NCBI GenBank assembly: GCA_900545755.1
Contig: URAG01000021.1
Span: 1-31,337 of the forward strand
Direction of reading: 5' to 3'
DNA length: 31,337 nt
Origin: an uncultured Cloacibacillus sp.
GTDB lineage: Bacteria; Synergistota; Synergistia; Synergistales; Synergistaceae
The position numbers and the translations under genes were made by a program. The notes under the pieces are model-generated. The model saw nothing but the letters and a program-made list of their open reading frames with translations, did not search any database and was not told where the DNA came from. Shown here in pieces: positions 1 to 8,377 of this stretch. Position 1 is the stretch's first letter. Each line of letters starts with the position of its first letter.

Positions 1-2
1 TT

Positions 3-323
3 CGCGCGCGCGCGTCGCATTGCTACGCGGCGCTCTACGAATCGTGCGGCGGCGCGCTGAAAGAGATAATCTCGCCACGCTTCATCAGCGCCGCCGAATT
101 TGCGGAAAAGCTCGCCGCGTACCCCTCGGCCGCGATAGTGTCGCCCGACCTTGATCAATATCCGGCGCTTTCGGAATGCGGCTGCCGCCTTGTGCCGCGG
201 GCTAGCGCATCGGGCGGAGCCTGCGCCGTGATGGGCGATGAACGTGCCGCGCTCGCCGTCGTCCCGGAACTTATACGCGGGACGTATCTCCGCGCTCCGG
301 ATATTGGGCCGGCGAGTTTATAA
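3..323 (+). CDS. tsaB: TsaB, C-terminal part (5' end outside window)
   Basis: TsaB is the inactive paralogue of TsaD that scaffolds the complex making N6-threonylcarbamoyladenosine in tRNAs reading ANN codons. The visible frame is open from base 3 and carries features of the TsaB second half: a CYAALYE stretch where the family has its 'evYaaly' strand, a PRFISAAEFAEKL segment, and the closing 'YLRAPD' that matches the family's usual Tyr-x-Arg end. The stop is at 321-323. The start and the N-terminal ASKHA fold lie upstream of the window. It points towards the kor operon but is separated from it by about 160 bp with a promoter, so it is probably a separate unit. The call rests on short motifs in a partial protein. 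Confidence 0.62.
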   Translation, partial: RARASHCYAALYESCGGALKEIISPRFISAAEFAEKLAAYPSAAIVSPDLDQYPALSECGCRLVPRASASGGACAVMGDERAALAVVPELIRGTYLRAPDIGPASL

Positions 324-375
324 AATATTTTCAATACTTGTAAAATGTCTGAAAATAGAGAAATCACGCTACACC

Positions 376-421
376 TTGAATGTAGCTGAAAGTTTTGGCA
401 TAATTAACGCAGTTATGCCAA
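376..421 (+). promoter_or_regulatory. kor operon promoter with overlapping palindromic operator
   Basis: A -35 box TTGAAT (376-381) and a -10 box CATAAT (399-404) are separated by 17 bp. A perfect 9-bp inverted repeat, TTGGCATAA at 395-403 and TTATGCCAA at 413-421 with a 9-base gap, covers the -10 box and the expected start point. That placement is typical of a repressor site, though the cognate regulator is not in the window. A sigma-54-like reading (TGGCA with GC ten bases after GG) also exists but has a poor -12 element. Confidence 0.55.
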
Positions 422-483
422 TCATATATCATTTCTGGTTGACAGACAAAACTGATTAGATGTGTGGAAGGAAGGTGGGTCTT

Positions 484-687
484 TTGGCGAAGAAGTTCAG
501 CATCGAGGTAGTTGAAAAATGGTGCAAAGGGTGCGGCCTCTGCGTCTCTATATGCCCCAAGAAGGTTCTCGAGCTTAACGATAGGGTTAAGTGCGAAGGC
601 GTGCGTCAGGATGACTGCATCGGCTGCCGTCAGTGCGAAAATATCTGCCCGGACCTGGCAATCACAGTGAAGGAGCGTGAGCAGTAA
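484..687 (+). CDS. korD: 2-oxoacid:ferredoxin oxidoreductase delta subunit (ferredoxin)
   Basis: Small electron-transfer subunit that passes electrons from the TPP/Fe-S core to ferredoxin. Two complete 4Fe-4S motifs are visible, CKGCGLCVSICP and CIGCRQCENICP, giving a bacterial-type 2[4Fe-4S] protein of 67 residues. I place the start at the TTG at 484 because a purine-rich ribosome site (GGAAGGAAGGTGGG, about 467-480) sits directly before it. An in-frame ATG at 460 has no such site and would add MCGRKVGL ahead of the ferredoxin fold. The stop TAA overlaps the next ATG by one base, so translation is coupled to korA. First gene of the four-gene operon. Substrate (2-oxoglutarate or another 2-oxoacid) is assigned from the alpha and beta subunits, not from this protein. 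Confidence 0.85.
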   Translation: MAKKFSIEVVEKWCKGCGLCVSICPKKVLELNDRVKCEGVRQDDCIGCRQCENICPDLAITVKEREQ

Positions 688-1817
688 TGGCTCAGAACGA
701 ATTCTGGCAGGGCAACAAAGCCATAGCTATGGGGGCTATCGCCGCCGGATGCAGATTTTTCGGAGGCTACCCGATCACACCCTCGACGGAAATCATGGAA
801 GTTATGTCTGAAGAGCTTCCTAAGCTTGGCGGCAAATTCGTCCAGATGGAGGATGAAATAGGCGGCATCGCATCGGCGCTCGGCGCGTCAATCGCCGGTA
901 AAAAGGCGATGACGGCGAGTTCCGGCCCTGGAATATCGCTCAAGCAGGAGCTTCTCGGATACGGCTACATAGCCGAAATCCCGCTCGTCGTCGCCGACGT
1001 ACAGCGCGGCGGCCCATCGACGGGACTCCCGACGAAAGTCTCACAGGCCGACGTCATGCAGGCCAGATGGGGGACCCACGGCGACCACGCAACGATAGCC
1101 TACGCTCCGTGCTCGATTCCAGAGTGCTACACGCTGACGATAGAGGCGTTCAACATGGCCGAGCGTTTCCGCCAGCCCGTCCTCATAATGGCCGACGAAG
1201 TTATCGGGCATATGCGCGAGAAGATCACAATCCCAGAGCCCGGCTCGTACAAGATAGTCAACCGCAAAAAGCCGACCGTCGCGCCCGACGACTTCATCCC
1301 GTACCGCCCGGACGAGGACGACGTCCCGCCGATGCCGGCCTTCGGCGACGGCTATCGCTGGCACGTCACGGGGCTGACCACTAACGAGTGGGGCTTCCCG
1401 ACGAACGACGCGCCCGACATCGACCTCAAGGCGAACCGCATCATCCGCAAGGTAGACCGCTGCCGCGACGAGATAGTTTCCTACAGAGAAGACTTCATGG
1501 AAGACGCGGAGATTGTCGTAGTCTCTTACGGCTCAGTCTCCCGTTCGTCGCTCCGCGCTATCCGCGAGCTCCGCGAAGCCGGCATAAAAGTCGGACACTT
1601 CCGTCCCATCACCATCTGGCCGTTCCCGGATAAAGAGATCGCGGCTTTCTCGAAGAGAGTCAAGCACATCATCGTCCCTGAACTCAACGCCGGACAGCTC
1701 GTCCACGAAGTCGAGCGCGCCGTCAAGGGCAACTGCGAAGTCCACGGCAAGAGCCTTATCAACGGCGAACTCTACAAGCCTGCGGAAATTATGTCCTTCA
1801 TCAAGGAGGTGGCGTAA
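687..1817 (+). CDS. korA: 2-oxoglutarate:ferredoxin oxidoreductase alpha subunit
   Basis: Alpha subunit (pyrimidine-binding and transketolase C-terminal-like domains) of the enzyme that oxidatively decarboxylates 2-oxoglutarate with CoA and reduces ferredoxin; cytoplasmic. The N-terminus has GGYPITPSTEI, the conserved substrate-channel segment, then QMEDEIGGIASALGAS and TASSGPGISL, all typical of KorA/VorB-type alpha chains. The length of 376 residues suits the stand-alone alpha subunit. The start ATG overlaps the korD stop. The gene order delta-alpha-beta-gamma is common in strict anaerobes that ferment amino acids. The exact 2-oxoacid preference (2-oxoglutarate, or branched-chain 2-oxoacids from amino acids) cannot be settled from sequence alone. 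Confidence 0.88.
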   Translation: MAQNEFWQGNKAIAMGAIAAGCRFFGGYPITPSTEIMEVMSEELPKLGGKFVQMEDEIGGIASALGASIAGKKAMTASSGPGISLKQELLGYGYIAEIPLVVADVQRGGPSTGLPTKVSQADVMQARWGTHGDHATIAYAPCSIPECYTLTIEAFNMAERFRQPVLIMADEVIGHMREKITIPEPGSYKIVNRKKPTVAPDDFIPYRPDEDDVPPMPAFGDGYRWHVTGLTTNEWGFPTNDAPDIDLKANRIIRKVDRCRDEIVSYREDFMEDAEIVVVSYGSVSRSSLRAIRELREAGIKVGHFRPITIWPFPDKEIAAFSKRVKHIIVPELNAGQLVHEVERAVKGNCEVHGKSLINGELYKPAEIMSFIKEVA

Positions 1818-1819
1818 CG

Positions 1820-2650
1820 ATGCCACGCGAAGACGTTAAAAAACTTCTGCGTTCCAAGTTCATGCCCCATATCTGGTGCCCCGGCTGCGGACACGGAATC
1901 ATTATGCACGCCATACTCCGCGCCCTCGCCGATCTCCAGATACCCAAGGAGCAGATATGCATTTCGTCCGGTATCGGCTGCTCAAGCCGTATGCCTGGAT
2001 ATATAGACGCCTGCACGCTTCACACGGCGCACGGACGTTCGCTAGCCTTTGCGACCGGCGTTAAAATGGCGAACCCAGAGCTCACGATAGTCAACGTCAT
2101 GGGCGACGGAGACGGAACCGCCATCGGAGGCAACCACTTCATCCACGCCTGCCGCCGCAACATAGGCATCACAGCCGTAGTCATGAACAACAACATCTAC
2201 GGCATGACCGGAGGCCAGGCATCCCCGACGACGCCGGAAGGCGCTTTCGCCGCGACAGCCCCTTACGGAGCGATCGACCCCGTATTCGACGTCTGCAAGC
2301 TAGCAGAAGGCGCGGGCGCGACCTTCGTCGCGCGCGCTACCGTAGCCAACCCGATGCAGTGCGAACAGATACTCAAGAAAGCCATCGAGCACCAGAAGAA
2401 GGGCTTTGCTGTAGTCGAGATCGTCACCTACTGCCATACGCAGTTCGGACGCAAGAACAAGCGCAGCCGCCCGACCGACAACATCAAGTATCTTAAAGAG
2501 CACACAGTCCTCAAAGCCCAGGCTGACAAAATGTCGCCGGAGGAGCTTAAGGACAAGATCGTCGTCGGCGAGTTCGTCAACATAGAGAACGCCCGCGAGT
2601 ACACTGACCGTTACAACGACGTCATTGCGCGCGCGCAGGGAAAGGCATAG
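1820..2650 (+). CDS. korB: 2-oxoglutarate:ferredoxin oxidoreductase beta subunit
   Basis: Beta subunit that binds thiamine diphosphate and one 4Fe-4S cluster. Visible signatures are WCPGCGHG near residue 22, GIGCSS near residue 52, the TPP/magnesium motif GDGDGTAIGGNH near residue 95, and NNNIYGMTGGQ about 30 residues later. Its 276 residues are the usual size. The start is fixed by the AAGGAGGTGG ribosome site at 1803-1812, which overlaps the end of korA. GDGDGTAIGGNH with RRNIGIT favours the 2-oxoglutarate/2-oxoacid class over pyruvate oxidoreductase. The four subunits together make acyl-CoA and reduced ferredoxin, either for energy conservation from glutamate-type amino acids or, in reverse, for 2-oxoglutarate synthesis. 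Confidence 0.88.
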   Translation: MPREDVKKLLRSKFMPHIWCPGCGHGIIMHAILRALADLQIPKEQICISSGIGCSSRMPGYIDACTLHTAHGRSLAFATGVKMANPELTIVNVMGDGDGTAIGGNHFIHACRRNIGITAVVMNNNIYGMTGGQASPTTPEGAFAATAPYGAIDPVFDVCKLAEGAGATFVARATVANPMQCEQILKKAIEHQKKGFAVVEIVTYCHTQFGRKNKRSRPTDNIKYLKEHTVLKAQADKMSPEELKDKIVVGEFVNIENAREYTDRYNDVIARAQGKA

Positions 2651-2662
2651 GAGGTTCGGATC

Positions 2663-3232
2663 ATGGGCGATCGTTTTGAAATTCGCGTTGCTGGATCCGG
2701 CGGACAGGGAGTCATCCTCGCCGCGGTGATCCTTGGTGAGGCCGCAGCCCTCCGTACGGAAGGCCTTAACTCAGTGCAGAGCCAGGCCTACGGGCCGGAA
2801 GCCCGCGGCGGCGCTTCCAAGTCGGAAGTCGTCTACGACCGCGGCGAGATAGACTACCCGAAGGCGGCCCACCCTAATCTTCAGGTAATACTCACGCAGA
2901 AGGCGTGCGACACCTACAGCCACGACACGGCTAAGGGCGCGACGGTCATCCTCGACGACTTCTTCGTCACCGACCCGCCGAAGCTCGACGCTGACATCTA
3001 CCTCCTGCCGATCGTGCGCACCGCGCGCGAGAAGCTCGGCCGCGAGATAGTCGTCAACATGGTCGCGCTCGGCACCGCAGCGAAGGTCCTCGAAGACAAG
3101 GGCCTCGTGCAGCCGCAGGCTGTAAAAGACGCCATCCTCGCCAGAGTCCCGAAGGGAACCGAGGAGCTCAACGAGAGAGCCTTCGACGAAGGCTATAAAA
3201 TGATGTGCGACGCCGTAGCGGCCAAAAAGTAG
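2663..3232 (+). CDS. korC: 2-oxoglutarate:ferredoxin oxidoreductase gamma subunit
   Basis: Gamma subunit of the same complex, 189 residues. It opens with the family hallmark GSGGQGVILAAVILGEAA and then has SVQSQAYGPEARGGASKSEVV, the loop that in this family contacts the CoA-binding region. The start has a strong AGGAGG site (2649-2654). It is the last gene of the operon, followed after 28 bases by a strong terminator. No anomalies: the frame, start and length are all normal. Confidence 0.87.
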   Translation: MGDRFEIRVAGSGGQGVILAAVILGEAAALRTEGLNSVQSQAYGPEARGGASKSEVVYDRGEIDYPKAAHPNLQVILTQKACDTYSHDTAKGATVILDDFFVTDPPKLDADIYLLPIVRTAREKLGREIVVNMVALGTAAKVLEDKGLVQPQAVKDAILARVPKGTEELNERAFDEGYKMMCDAVAAKK

Positions 3233-3260
3233 CGGCTCTACGTCAAGACATAGCGATATG

Positions 3261-3292
3261 AAAAGCGGCGGGGCTTGTCCCCGCCGCTTTTT
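3261..3292 (+). terminator. Rho-independent terminator of the kor operon
   Basis: A 9-bp GC stem, GCGGCGGGG (3265-3273) with CCCCGCCGC (3279-3287), has a 5-base loop. It is preceded by AAAA and followed by TTTTT (3288-3292). It also protects against read-through into the convergent macrodomain gene. Confidence 0.93.
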
Positions 3293-3371
3293 CGCATGTT
3301 CTGCGGCGTTTCCGCGCCTTATCTTTTGCGTCCTTTCTGATGAGTTCCTTCGAATCCGCGCGAACTTCTAC

Positions 3372-3893
3372 CTATCTATCACTGGCGTCCCCATTTATAT
3401 TCTTGCGCAGTTTTTCGCCTATCTGGTAAGTTTCGCTGTCGAAAACTACTATATAGACCGTCATGTCGTTTTCGAGCAGGAAGGCGTTTATCGTATCTAT
3501 CGCGACGCGCAGCGCCTGTTCCTTCGGATAGCGGTAAGCGCCCGACGAGATCAGCGGAAAGGCGACCGTCTTGCAACCGCGCTCCTTCGCTAGTTCGAGC
3601 GACGTTCTATAGCAGGAAGCTAGCTTTTCCCGTTCGCCGTGAGCGCCGCCGTTCCACACCGGACCGACTGTGTGGATTACATATTTGCATGGCAGATTAT
3701 ACGCGCCCGTGACCTTCGCGCCCCCCGTCTCGCAGCCGCCGAGCCCGCGGCACTCTTCGAGCAGGGCGGGCCCAGCCGCACGGTGGATGCAGCCGTCAAC
3801 GCCGCCGCCTCCGAGCAGAGAGCGGTTCGCCGCGTTGACGATAGCGTCCACCTTCATCTTCGTTATATCGTTGCGTACAATTTCAAGCGGCAC
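3372..3893 (-). CDS. Macrodomain hydrolase (O-acetyl-ADP-ribose deacetylase, YmdB-like)
   Basis: A 173-residue single macrodomain. Enzymes of this type hydrolyse O-acetyl-ADP-ribose and can remove ADP-ribose from proteins. Family motifs are clear: DAIVNAANRSLLGGGGVDG (ligand pocket and catalytic Asn/Asp), the IHRAAGPALLEEC helix, YVIHTVGPVW, and FPLISSGAYRYP (diphosphate loop). The start is a GTG at 3893 with an AGGGGGG site eight bases upstream. An ATG five bases further upstream is out of frame. It lies 21 bp after lspA on the same strand and is probably co-transcribed. The physiological substrate is unknown. Confidence 0.88.
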   Translation of the reverse strand: MPLEIVRNDITKMKVDAIVNAANRSLLGGGGVDGCIHRAAGPALLEECRGLGGCETGGAKVTGAYNLPCKYVIHTVGPVWNGGAHGEREKLASCYRTSLELAKERGCKTVAFPLISSGAYRYPKEQALRVAIDTINAFLLENDMTVYIVVFDSETYQIGEKLRKNINGDASDR

Positions 3894-3914
3894 AGCATCG
3901 TCCCCCCTAAAAAT

Positions 3915-4313
3915 TCAATCTCGTCCGCCGCGCGCGAAAAACAGCCGAAAAGCTAAAATTCCCGCGCCCGCGATAAGCCATATATCCGCGGCGTTCATCC
4001 AAAGCGTGCCGAAAAAAGGGCATGGCAGCGGCAGCCAATCGACGACGCGGCCATAAACGAGCCTATCCGTAAAATTGCCGGCCGCGCCCGCGGCAAGCAG
4101 CGCTAGCGGCGCGCAAAGCCAAACGTCTTTCTCTCCGCGCAGCGCGCGAGCGAAAGCGAAAAGCAGAACTGCGAAAACGGCGGCGTTCATAGCAGCCGTG
4201 ACTCCTGAGTCCCAGCCGCGGAAAAGGCCAAACGAAACGCCGTCGTTGAACGTCAACGCGTGCCTCGACGCGAGCGCGAAACGCTTGCCAACAACGTCCG
4301 CCGCGTAAAGCAA
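3915..4313 (-). CDS. lspA: Lipoprotein signal peptidase (signal peptidase II)
   Basis: Integral membrane aspartic protease that removes signal peptides from diacylglyceryl-modified prolipoproteins. The conserved GNFTDRLVYGRVVDW and MNAADIWLIAGAG segments carry the two catalytic aspartates, and FNDGVSFGLF matches the family's 'N-x-GaaFG' region. Several hydrophobic stretches fit four membrane helices. At 132 residues from the TTG at 4313 it is short: the frame stays open about 60 bases upstream, where CYIFFSLLL completes the first helix, up to a TGA near 4370. The true start is probably a non-standard codon in that stretch, with CTG near 4334 as a candidate; no ATG or GTG is in frame there. 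Divergent from rlmD, upstream of the macrodomain gene. Confidence 0.82.
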   Translation of the reverse strand: MLYAADVVGKRFALASRHALTFNDGVSFGLFRGWDSGVTAAMNAAVFAVLLFAFARALRGEKDVWLCAPLALLAAGAAGNFTDRLVYGRVVDWLPLPCPFFGTLWMNAADIWLIAGAGILAFRLFFARGGRD

Positions 4314-4428
4314 AAGCGAGAAAAATATATAACACAGCCGCGTTTCGCGCCGTACCCCCGTAACCCATCACGCCCCTTAAAATCCGCCGCGCGGGCGGAA
4401 TTTATAGCGTCGCACGCCTTATAAATGG

Positions 4429-4434
4429 TATAGT
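4429..4434 (+). promoter_or_regulatory. -10 box before rlmD, possible leaderless start
   Basis: TATAGT lies seven bases before the rlmD ATG at 4442. No good -35 box at 16-18 bp spacing was found, and there is no ribosome site between the box and the ATG. If this is the -10 element, the transcript begins at or next to the start codon. Confidence 0.35.
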
Positions 4435-4441
4435 ATCACAC

Positions 4442-5806
4442 ATGAGACAGGGAGATATACTTAACGTAACGATAACGGGACTCAACAACGAAGGCGAGGG
4501 CGTCGTCCGCGTCGGAGACGAGGGATTCGTCCTCTTTGTGCCGGGGGCGCTCCCCGGCGAAAGCGCCGAAGTGCGCCTCGTGACGAAAAAGAAAAATTAC
4601 GGCGTCGCGAAAGTTCTAAGCCGCGGAGGGGACTCCCCGGCGCGCGCGAAACCGCGTTGCCCGCTCTTCGGGCGCTGCGGGGGCTGCCAGCTCCAGCACA
4701 TAACATACGAAGAACAGCTAGCGATGAAACGGCGCACGGTCGAGGACGCGCTGCGCCGCATAGGCGGATTTCCCGAACCGCCCGTCGCCGCCTGCGTCCC
4801 GTCGCCCTCCGTATGGGGATACAGAAACAAAGCCTCACTCCCCGTGCAGTCCGCGCGCGGCGAGAACATCGCGGCGGGCTTCTACAAAACGCGCAGCCAC
4901 GATATAGTGCCGTACCGCGGATGTCCCGTGCTCCTTCCCGAAATAGACGAAGGGCTGAAAAAAATCACGGCGGCGCTGCGTGAACGCGGCTTTCGAGGCT
5001 CGTGCGAAAACGGCGGACGCCCCTCCGGCCTCGTGCGCCACGTCGTAATGCGCGAAGCGCGATTCACGGGAGAAAAACTCATAGCGATAATAGCGACGCG
5101 AGAGCCGTCGAAAAAAGAACGCGCGCTCGCCGCGGAGGCGGCGGCCGAGATCAAAGGGCTAGGCGGTCTCGTCTGGAACATAAACGCAAATCCAGGCAAC
5201 TTCATATGGGGCGGCGAAACCGTTACAATTTACGGAAAGCCCGTAATAACCGAGAAACTCGGCGAATATTCGTTCGAGTTTGAAGCCTCGTCCTTCTTCC
5301 AGGTAAATTCAGAACAAGCGCTCGCGCTGTACCGTCGCGCCTCGGCCCTCGCCTCGGAGGGCGGCGCGCGCGAAGTGCTCGAACTATACTCCGGCGTCGG
5401 CAGCCTCACCGCCTTCCTCGCCGCGCGCGCCCGCCGCGTCACCGCGGTCGAAAGCTGGCTCCCCGCCGCGAAATACATAAAACGCAACCTCGCGCGCAAC
5501 GGCATGGACAACGTAGAGCCGCGCGCTGCGCAAGCCGAAGACATAGCCGAAGAGCTGGCCTCGCGCCGCTTCGACACGGTAGTCCTCGACCCGCCGCGCA
5601 CGGGATGCGACGAAAAAGTGACGGACGCCGTCATCAAAATAGCCCCGGAGCGCGTCGTCTACGTCTCCTGCAACCCCGCCACCCTCGCCCGCGACGCGGG
5701 ACGCCTAGCCGCATGCGGCTACAAACTTGCGCAAGCCGCGCCCTTCGACATGTTCCCGCAGACGGGGCACGTGGAGACCGTCGCGCTGATGTACAGACTT
5801 GCGTAA
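4442..5806 (+). CDS. rlmD: 23S rRNA (uracil-5-)-methyltransferase, RlmD/TrmA family
   Basis: SAM-dependent enzyme forming 5-methyluridine in 23S rRNA (U1939 in E. coli numbering). Domains in order: TRAM RNA-binding domain (about 1-60), a 4Fe-4S site with CPLFGRCGGCQLQH plus RGCPV further on, a central RNA-recognition region, then the methyltransferase with ELYSGVGSLTAFLA (SAM loop), VLDPPRTG, and the nucleophile cysteine in VYVSCNPATLARD near residue 410. Its 454 residues are the normal size. The start fits the family ('GD..nv.I..ln.eGeG'), yet no ribosome site precedes it. RlmC, RlmD and TrmA-like enzymes share this fold; the full iron-sulphur set makes RlmD-type the best call, but the exact uridine target is inference. 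Confidence 0.85.
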   Translation: MRQGDILNVTITGLNNEGEGVVRVGDEGFVLFVPGALPGESAEVRLVTKKKNYGVAKVLSRGGDSPARAKPRCPLFGRCGGCQLQHITYEEQLAMKRRTVEDALRRIGGFPEPPVAACVPSPSVWGYRNKASLPVQSARGENIAAGFYKTRSHDIVPYRGCPVLLPEIDEGLKKITAALRERGFRGSCENGGRPSGLVRHVVMREARFTGEKLIAIIATREPSKKERALAAEAAAEIKGLGGLVWNINANPGNFIWGGETVTIYGKPVITEKLGEYSFEFEASSFFQVNSEQALALYRRASALASEGGAREVLELYSGVGSLTAFLAARARRVTAVESWLPAAKYIKRNLARNGMDNVEPRAAQAEDIAEELASRRFDTVVLDPPRTGCDEKVTDAVIKIAPERVVYVSCNPATLARDAGRLAACGYKLAQAAPFDMFPQTGHVETVALMYRLA

Positions 5807-5823
5807 AAAACGAGGTGGATTGA

Positions 5824-6821
5824 ATGTCTGAGCTGAACGAAAAAAGACAAAAATCCGAAGTTATGATATATACGACGAGCGACGGTCTTACGAAAGTAGA
5901 AACTACGTTTGACGGAGAGACTGTCTGGCTCTCTATCGACCAGATGGCGGAGCTGTTTCAGCGCGATAAATCTACCATTTCAAGACATATAAAAAACATC
6001 TTTTCTGAGGAAGAATTAGACCGCGATTCAGTTGTTGCAAAATTTGCAACAACTGCCGCCGACGGGAAAACATATCGGTTCGAATACTACAACCTCGACG
6101 TCATCATCTCCGTCGGCTATCGCGTAAAATCGAAACGCGGAACGCAGTTCCGAATCTGGGCGACGGGGATACTGAAAGAGTATATGCGAAAAGGCTTCGC
6201 GCTCGACGACGAACGTTTGAAAAATCTTGGCGGCGGGTATTTTAAGGAATTACTCGAACGAATCAGGGACATCCGCGCCTCGGAGAAAGTTTTTTACCGT
6301 CAGGTCTTGGAAATCTATGCGACAAGCATAGACTACGACCCCAGAGCGGAAATATCCGTTAGGTTTTTTCAGAAAGTCCAGAATAAAATCCACTACGCCG
6401 TACACGGACAGACTGCCGCGGAAGTTATATATACAAGAGCAGACGAAAGGACTTCATGGGGCTTACTTCATTTGCCGGAAGCCAGCCGACGCTGAAAGAA
6501 ACGATGATTGTAAAAAATTACCTGACCGAAAAAGAGCTTCGCGCCATGGGGCAGCTTGTCTCCGGCTATCTGGATTTTGCGGAGCGCCAGGCTGAACGTG
6601 AACAGGCGATGACTATGAAAGACTGGGCGGGACATCTTGACAAAATCCTTACCATGAACGGTGAACAGCTTTTGCAGGGCAACGGCAGCATATCACATAA
6701 ACAGGCCGCGGATAAAGCGACTGGCGAATACAGAAAATACCAAGCCAGAACGCTGAGCGCAACAGAAAACGACTACCTTGATTCAATAAAAATGCTGGAA
6801 CAGAAAACAAAGAAGAAGTAG
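5824..6821 (+). pseudogene. RhuM-family protein, broken by a single-base frameshift
   Basis: The N-terminal reading frame (5824-6495) has the RhuM-family hallmarks: WLSIDQMAELFQRDKSTISRHI, YYNLDVIISVGYRVKS, FRIWATGILKEYM, IYATSIDYDP and VQNKIHYAVHGQTAAEVIY. It then drifts into WGLLHLPEASRR and stops. The family sequence continues in the neighbouring frame from 6456 (MGLTSFAGSQPTLKE, then NYLTEKELRAMGQLVSGYLDFAE and SISHKQA) to 6821. Restoring one T near 6453 (ACTTTCATG instead of ACTTCATG) rejoins the two parts into about 332 residues. RhuM proteins have no firm biochemical role and are often found inside type I restriction loci, as here. The ATG at 6456 has an AAAGGA site, so the C-terminal part might be made separately. 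Confidence 0.8.
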
Positions 6822-6847
6822 GCAAAGCGCGGAAAGGAGCCGCCCAC

Positions 6848-8377
6848 ATGATCACAGGCGTAATAAAAAACAAAGTCGACAAGATATGGACGGATATATG
6901 GGCGGGGGGGATAACGAACCCCATTACGGTGATAGAGCAGCTCACATATTTGATGTTCATCCGTTCGCTTGACGAGAAAGAGCTTGAGGCAGAAGAACTC
7001 GAAAGCATGGGCGGCGGCGCGGTTCGGAAAATATTCCCGCAGACGGCCTCGGGGCAGGCCATGCGCTGGAGCCGCTTCAAAAACAAAGACCCGCGAGAAA
7101 TATACGACGCCGTCTCAAAGCGCGTATTCCCCGCGATAAAAAACATGAAAGGCGGACGCCTGCCGGACTTCGACGAACGCGGCGAACTTATCGAAATCCG
7201 CGACGAAAACGGCGGCGCGGAGGAAAACGGCGCGTTCGCGCGCTACATGAGCGACGCGATGTTCCTCATTCCGACGCCGCAGGTGCTCCAGAGAATCATA
7301 ACCGGCCTCGAAGATTTGTACGAGCACGACCTCACTGGCCTCGACATGCAGGGCGACCTCTACGAGTACATGCTGAGCAAACTTTCGACCGCGGGCCAGA
7401 ACGGGCAGTTCCGCACGCCGAAGCACATACGCGAAATGATGGTAGAGCTCACGGCCCCGACGCCAGACGACCTGATATGCGACCCGGCCTGCGGCACGGC
7501 CGGCTTCCTCGTCTCAGCCTCGGACTACATACGCCGAAACTATGAAAAAGAAATGACCGCCGGACAATGGGAGCGCTTCGACGGCCCCATGTTCACCGGC
7601 TTCGACACCGACAGGACGATGCTCCGCATCTCCGCGATGAACCTCATGCTCCACTCCATAACGCGCCCGGAAATAGACTACCGCGACAGCGTCTCGAAAC
7701 AGAACGCGATAAGCGACAAATTCACCCTCTGCCTCGCAAACCCGCCCTTCAAAGGCACGGTGGATGCGGAAAGCATCAGCGACAGCCTCCGCGCCGCGTC
7801 CGGCACTAAAAAGACGGAGCTGCTCTTCGTCGCGCTGTTCCTGCGGATGCTCGTGAAAGGCGGGCGCTGCGCCTGCATCGTGCCCGACGGCGTGCTCTTC
7901 GGCTCGTCGAAGGCGCACAAATCTCTGCGCCGCGAGCTGGTCGAAAACCACCAGCTCTGCGCCGTCGTCTCCATGCCCTCCGGCGTATTCAAACCCTACT
8001 CCGGCGTATCGACCGCCGTCCTCGTCTTCACCAAGACGGGCGCGGGCGGCACGGACAAAGTCTGGTTCTACGACATGAAGGCCGACGGCTACACGCTCGA
8101 CGACAAACGCGCGCCCACGGAAGAAAACGACATCCCCGACGTAATAGAGCGCTTCCGCAGCCTCGGCAAAGAGGCGGCGCGCGAGCGTACCGAGCGCAGC
8201 TTCCTCGTGCCGAAAGAAGAAATAGCCGCGAACGACTACGACCTCACCGTCAACAAATACAGAAAAGTAGAATACGCGCCAGTCGAATACCCGCCGACGG
8301 AACAGATAATCGCGGAGCTTAACGAGCTCGAAATGGAAATAATGGCCGGCCTCGCGGAGCTGGAGGAAATGCTGTGA
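6848..8377 (+). CDS. hsdM: Type I restriction-modification system methyltransferase subunit
   Basis: DNA adenine-N6 methyltransferase subunit of a type I system. It modifies the target set by HsdS and forms the core that HsdR joins. The N-terminal helical domain (about 1-150) is followed by the SAM-binding motif DPACGTAGF near residue 212 and the catalytic NPPF near residue 298. The C-terminal part is predicted to contact HsdS. Length (509 residues) is normal and the frame is intact. A GGAAAGGAG site precedes the ATG. The stop TGA overlaps the hsdS ATG (TGATG), so the two are translationally coupled. GC content and codon use match the chromosome more closely than those of hsdS. Confidence 0.93.
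   Translation: MITGVIKNKVDKIWTDIWAGGITNPITVIEQLTYLMFIRSLDEKELEAEELESMGGGAVRKIFPQTASGQAMRWSRFKNKDPREIYDAVSKRVFPAIKNMKGGRLPDFDERGELIEIRDENGGAEENGAFARYMSDAMFLIPTPQVLQRIITGLEDLYEHDLTGLDMQGDLYEYMLSKLSTAGQNGQFRTPKHIREMMVELTAPTPDDLICDPACGTAGFLVSASDYIRRNYEKEMTAGQWERFDGPMFTGFDTDRTMLRISAMNLMLHSITRPEIDYRDSVSKQNAISDKFTLCLANPPFKGTVDAESISDSLRAASGTKKTELLFVALFLRMLVKGGRCACIVPDGVLFGSSKAHKSLRRELVENHQLCAVVSMPSGVFKPYSGVSTAVLVFTKTGAGGTDKVWFYDMKADGYTLDDKRAPTEENDIPDVIERFRSLGKEAARERTERSFLVPKEEIAANDYDLTVNKYRKVEYAPVEYPPTEQIIAELNELEMEIMAGLAELEEML

Noticed and set aside
396..411. Sigma-54-type promoter before korD
   Set aside because: GG and GC have the right 10-base spacing, but the -12 side reads ACGCA instead of TTGCA; the sigma-70 boxes with 17-bp spacing fit better.
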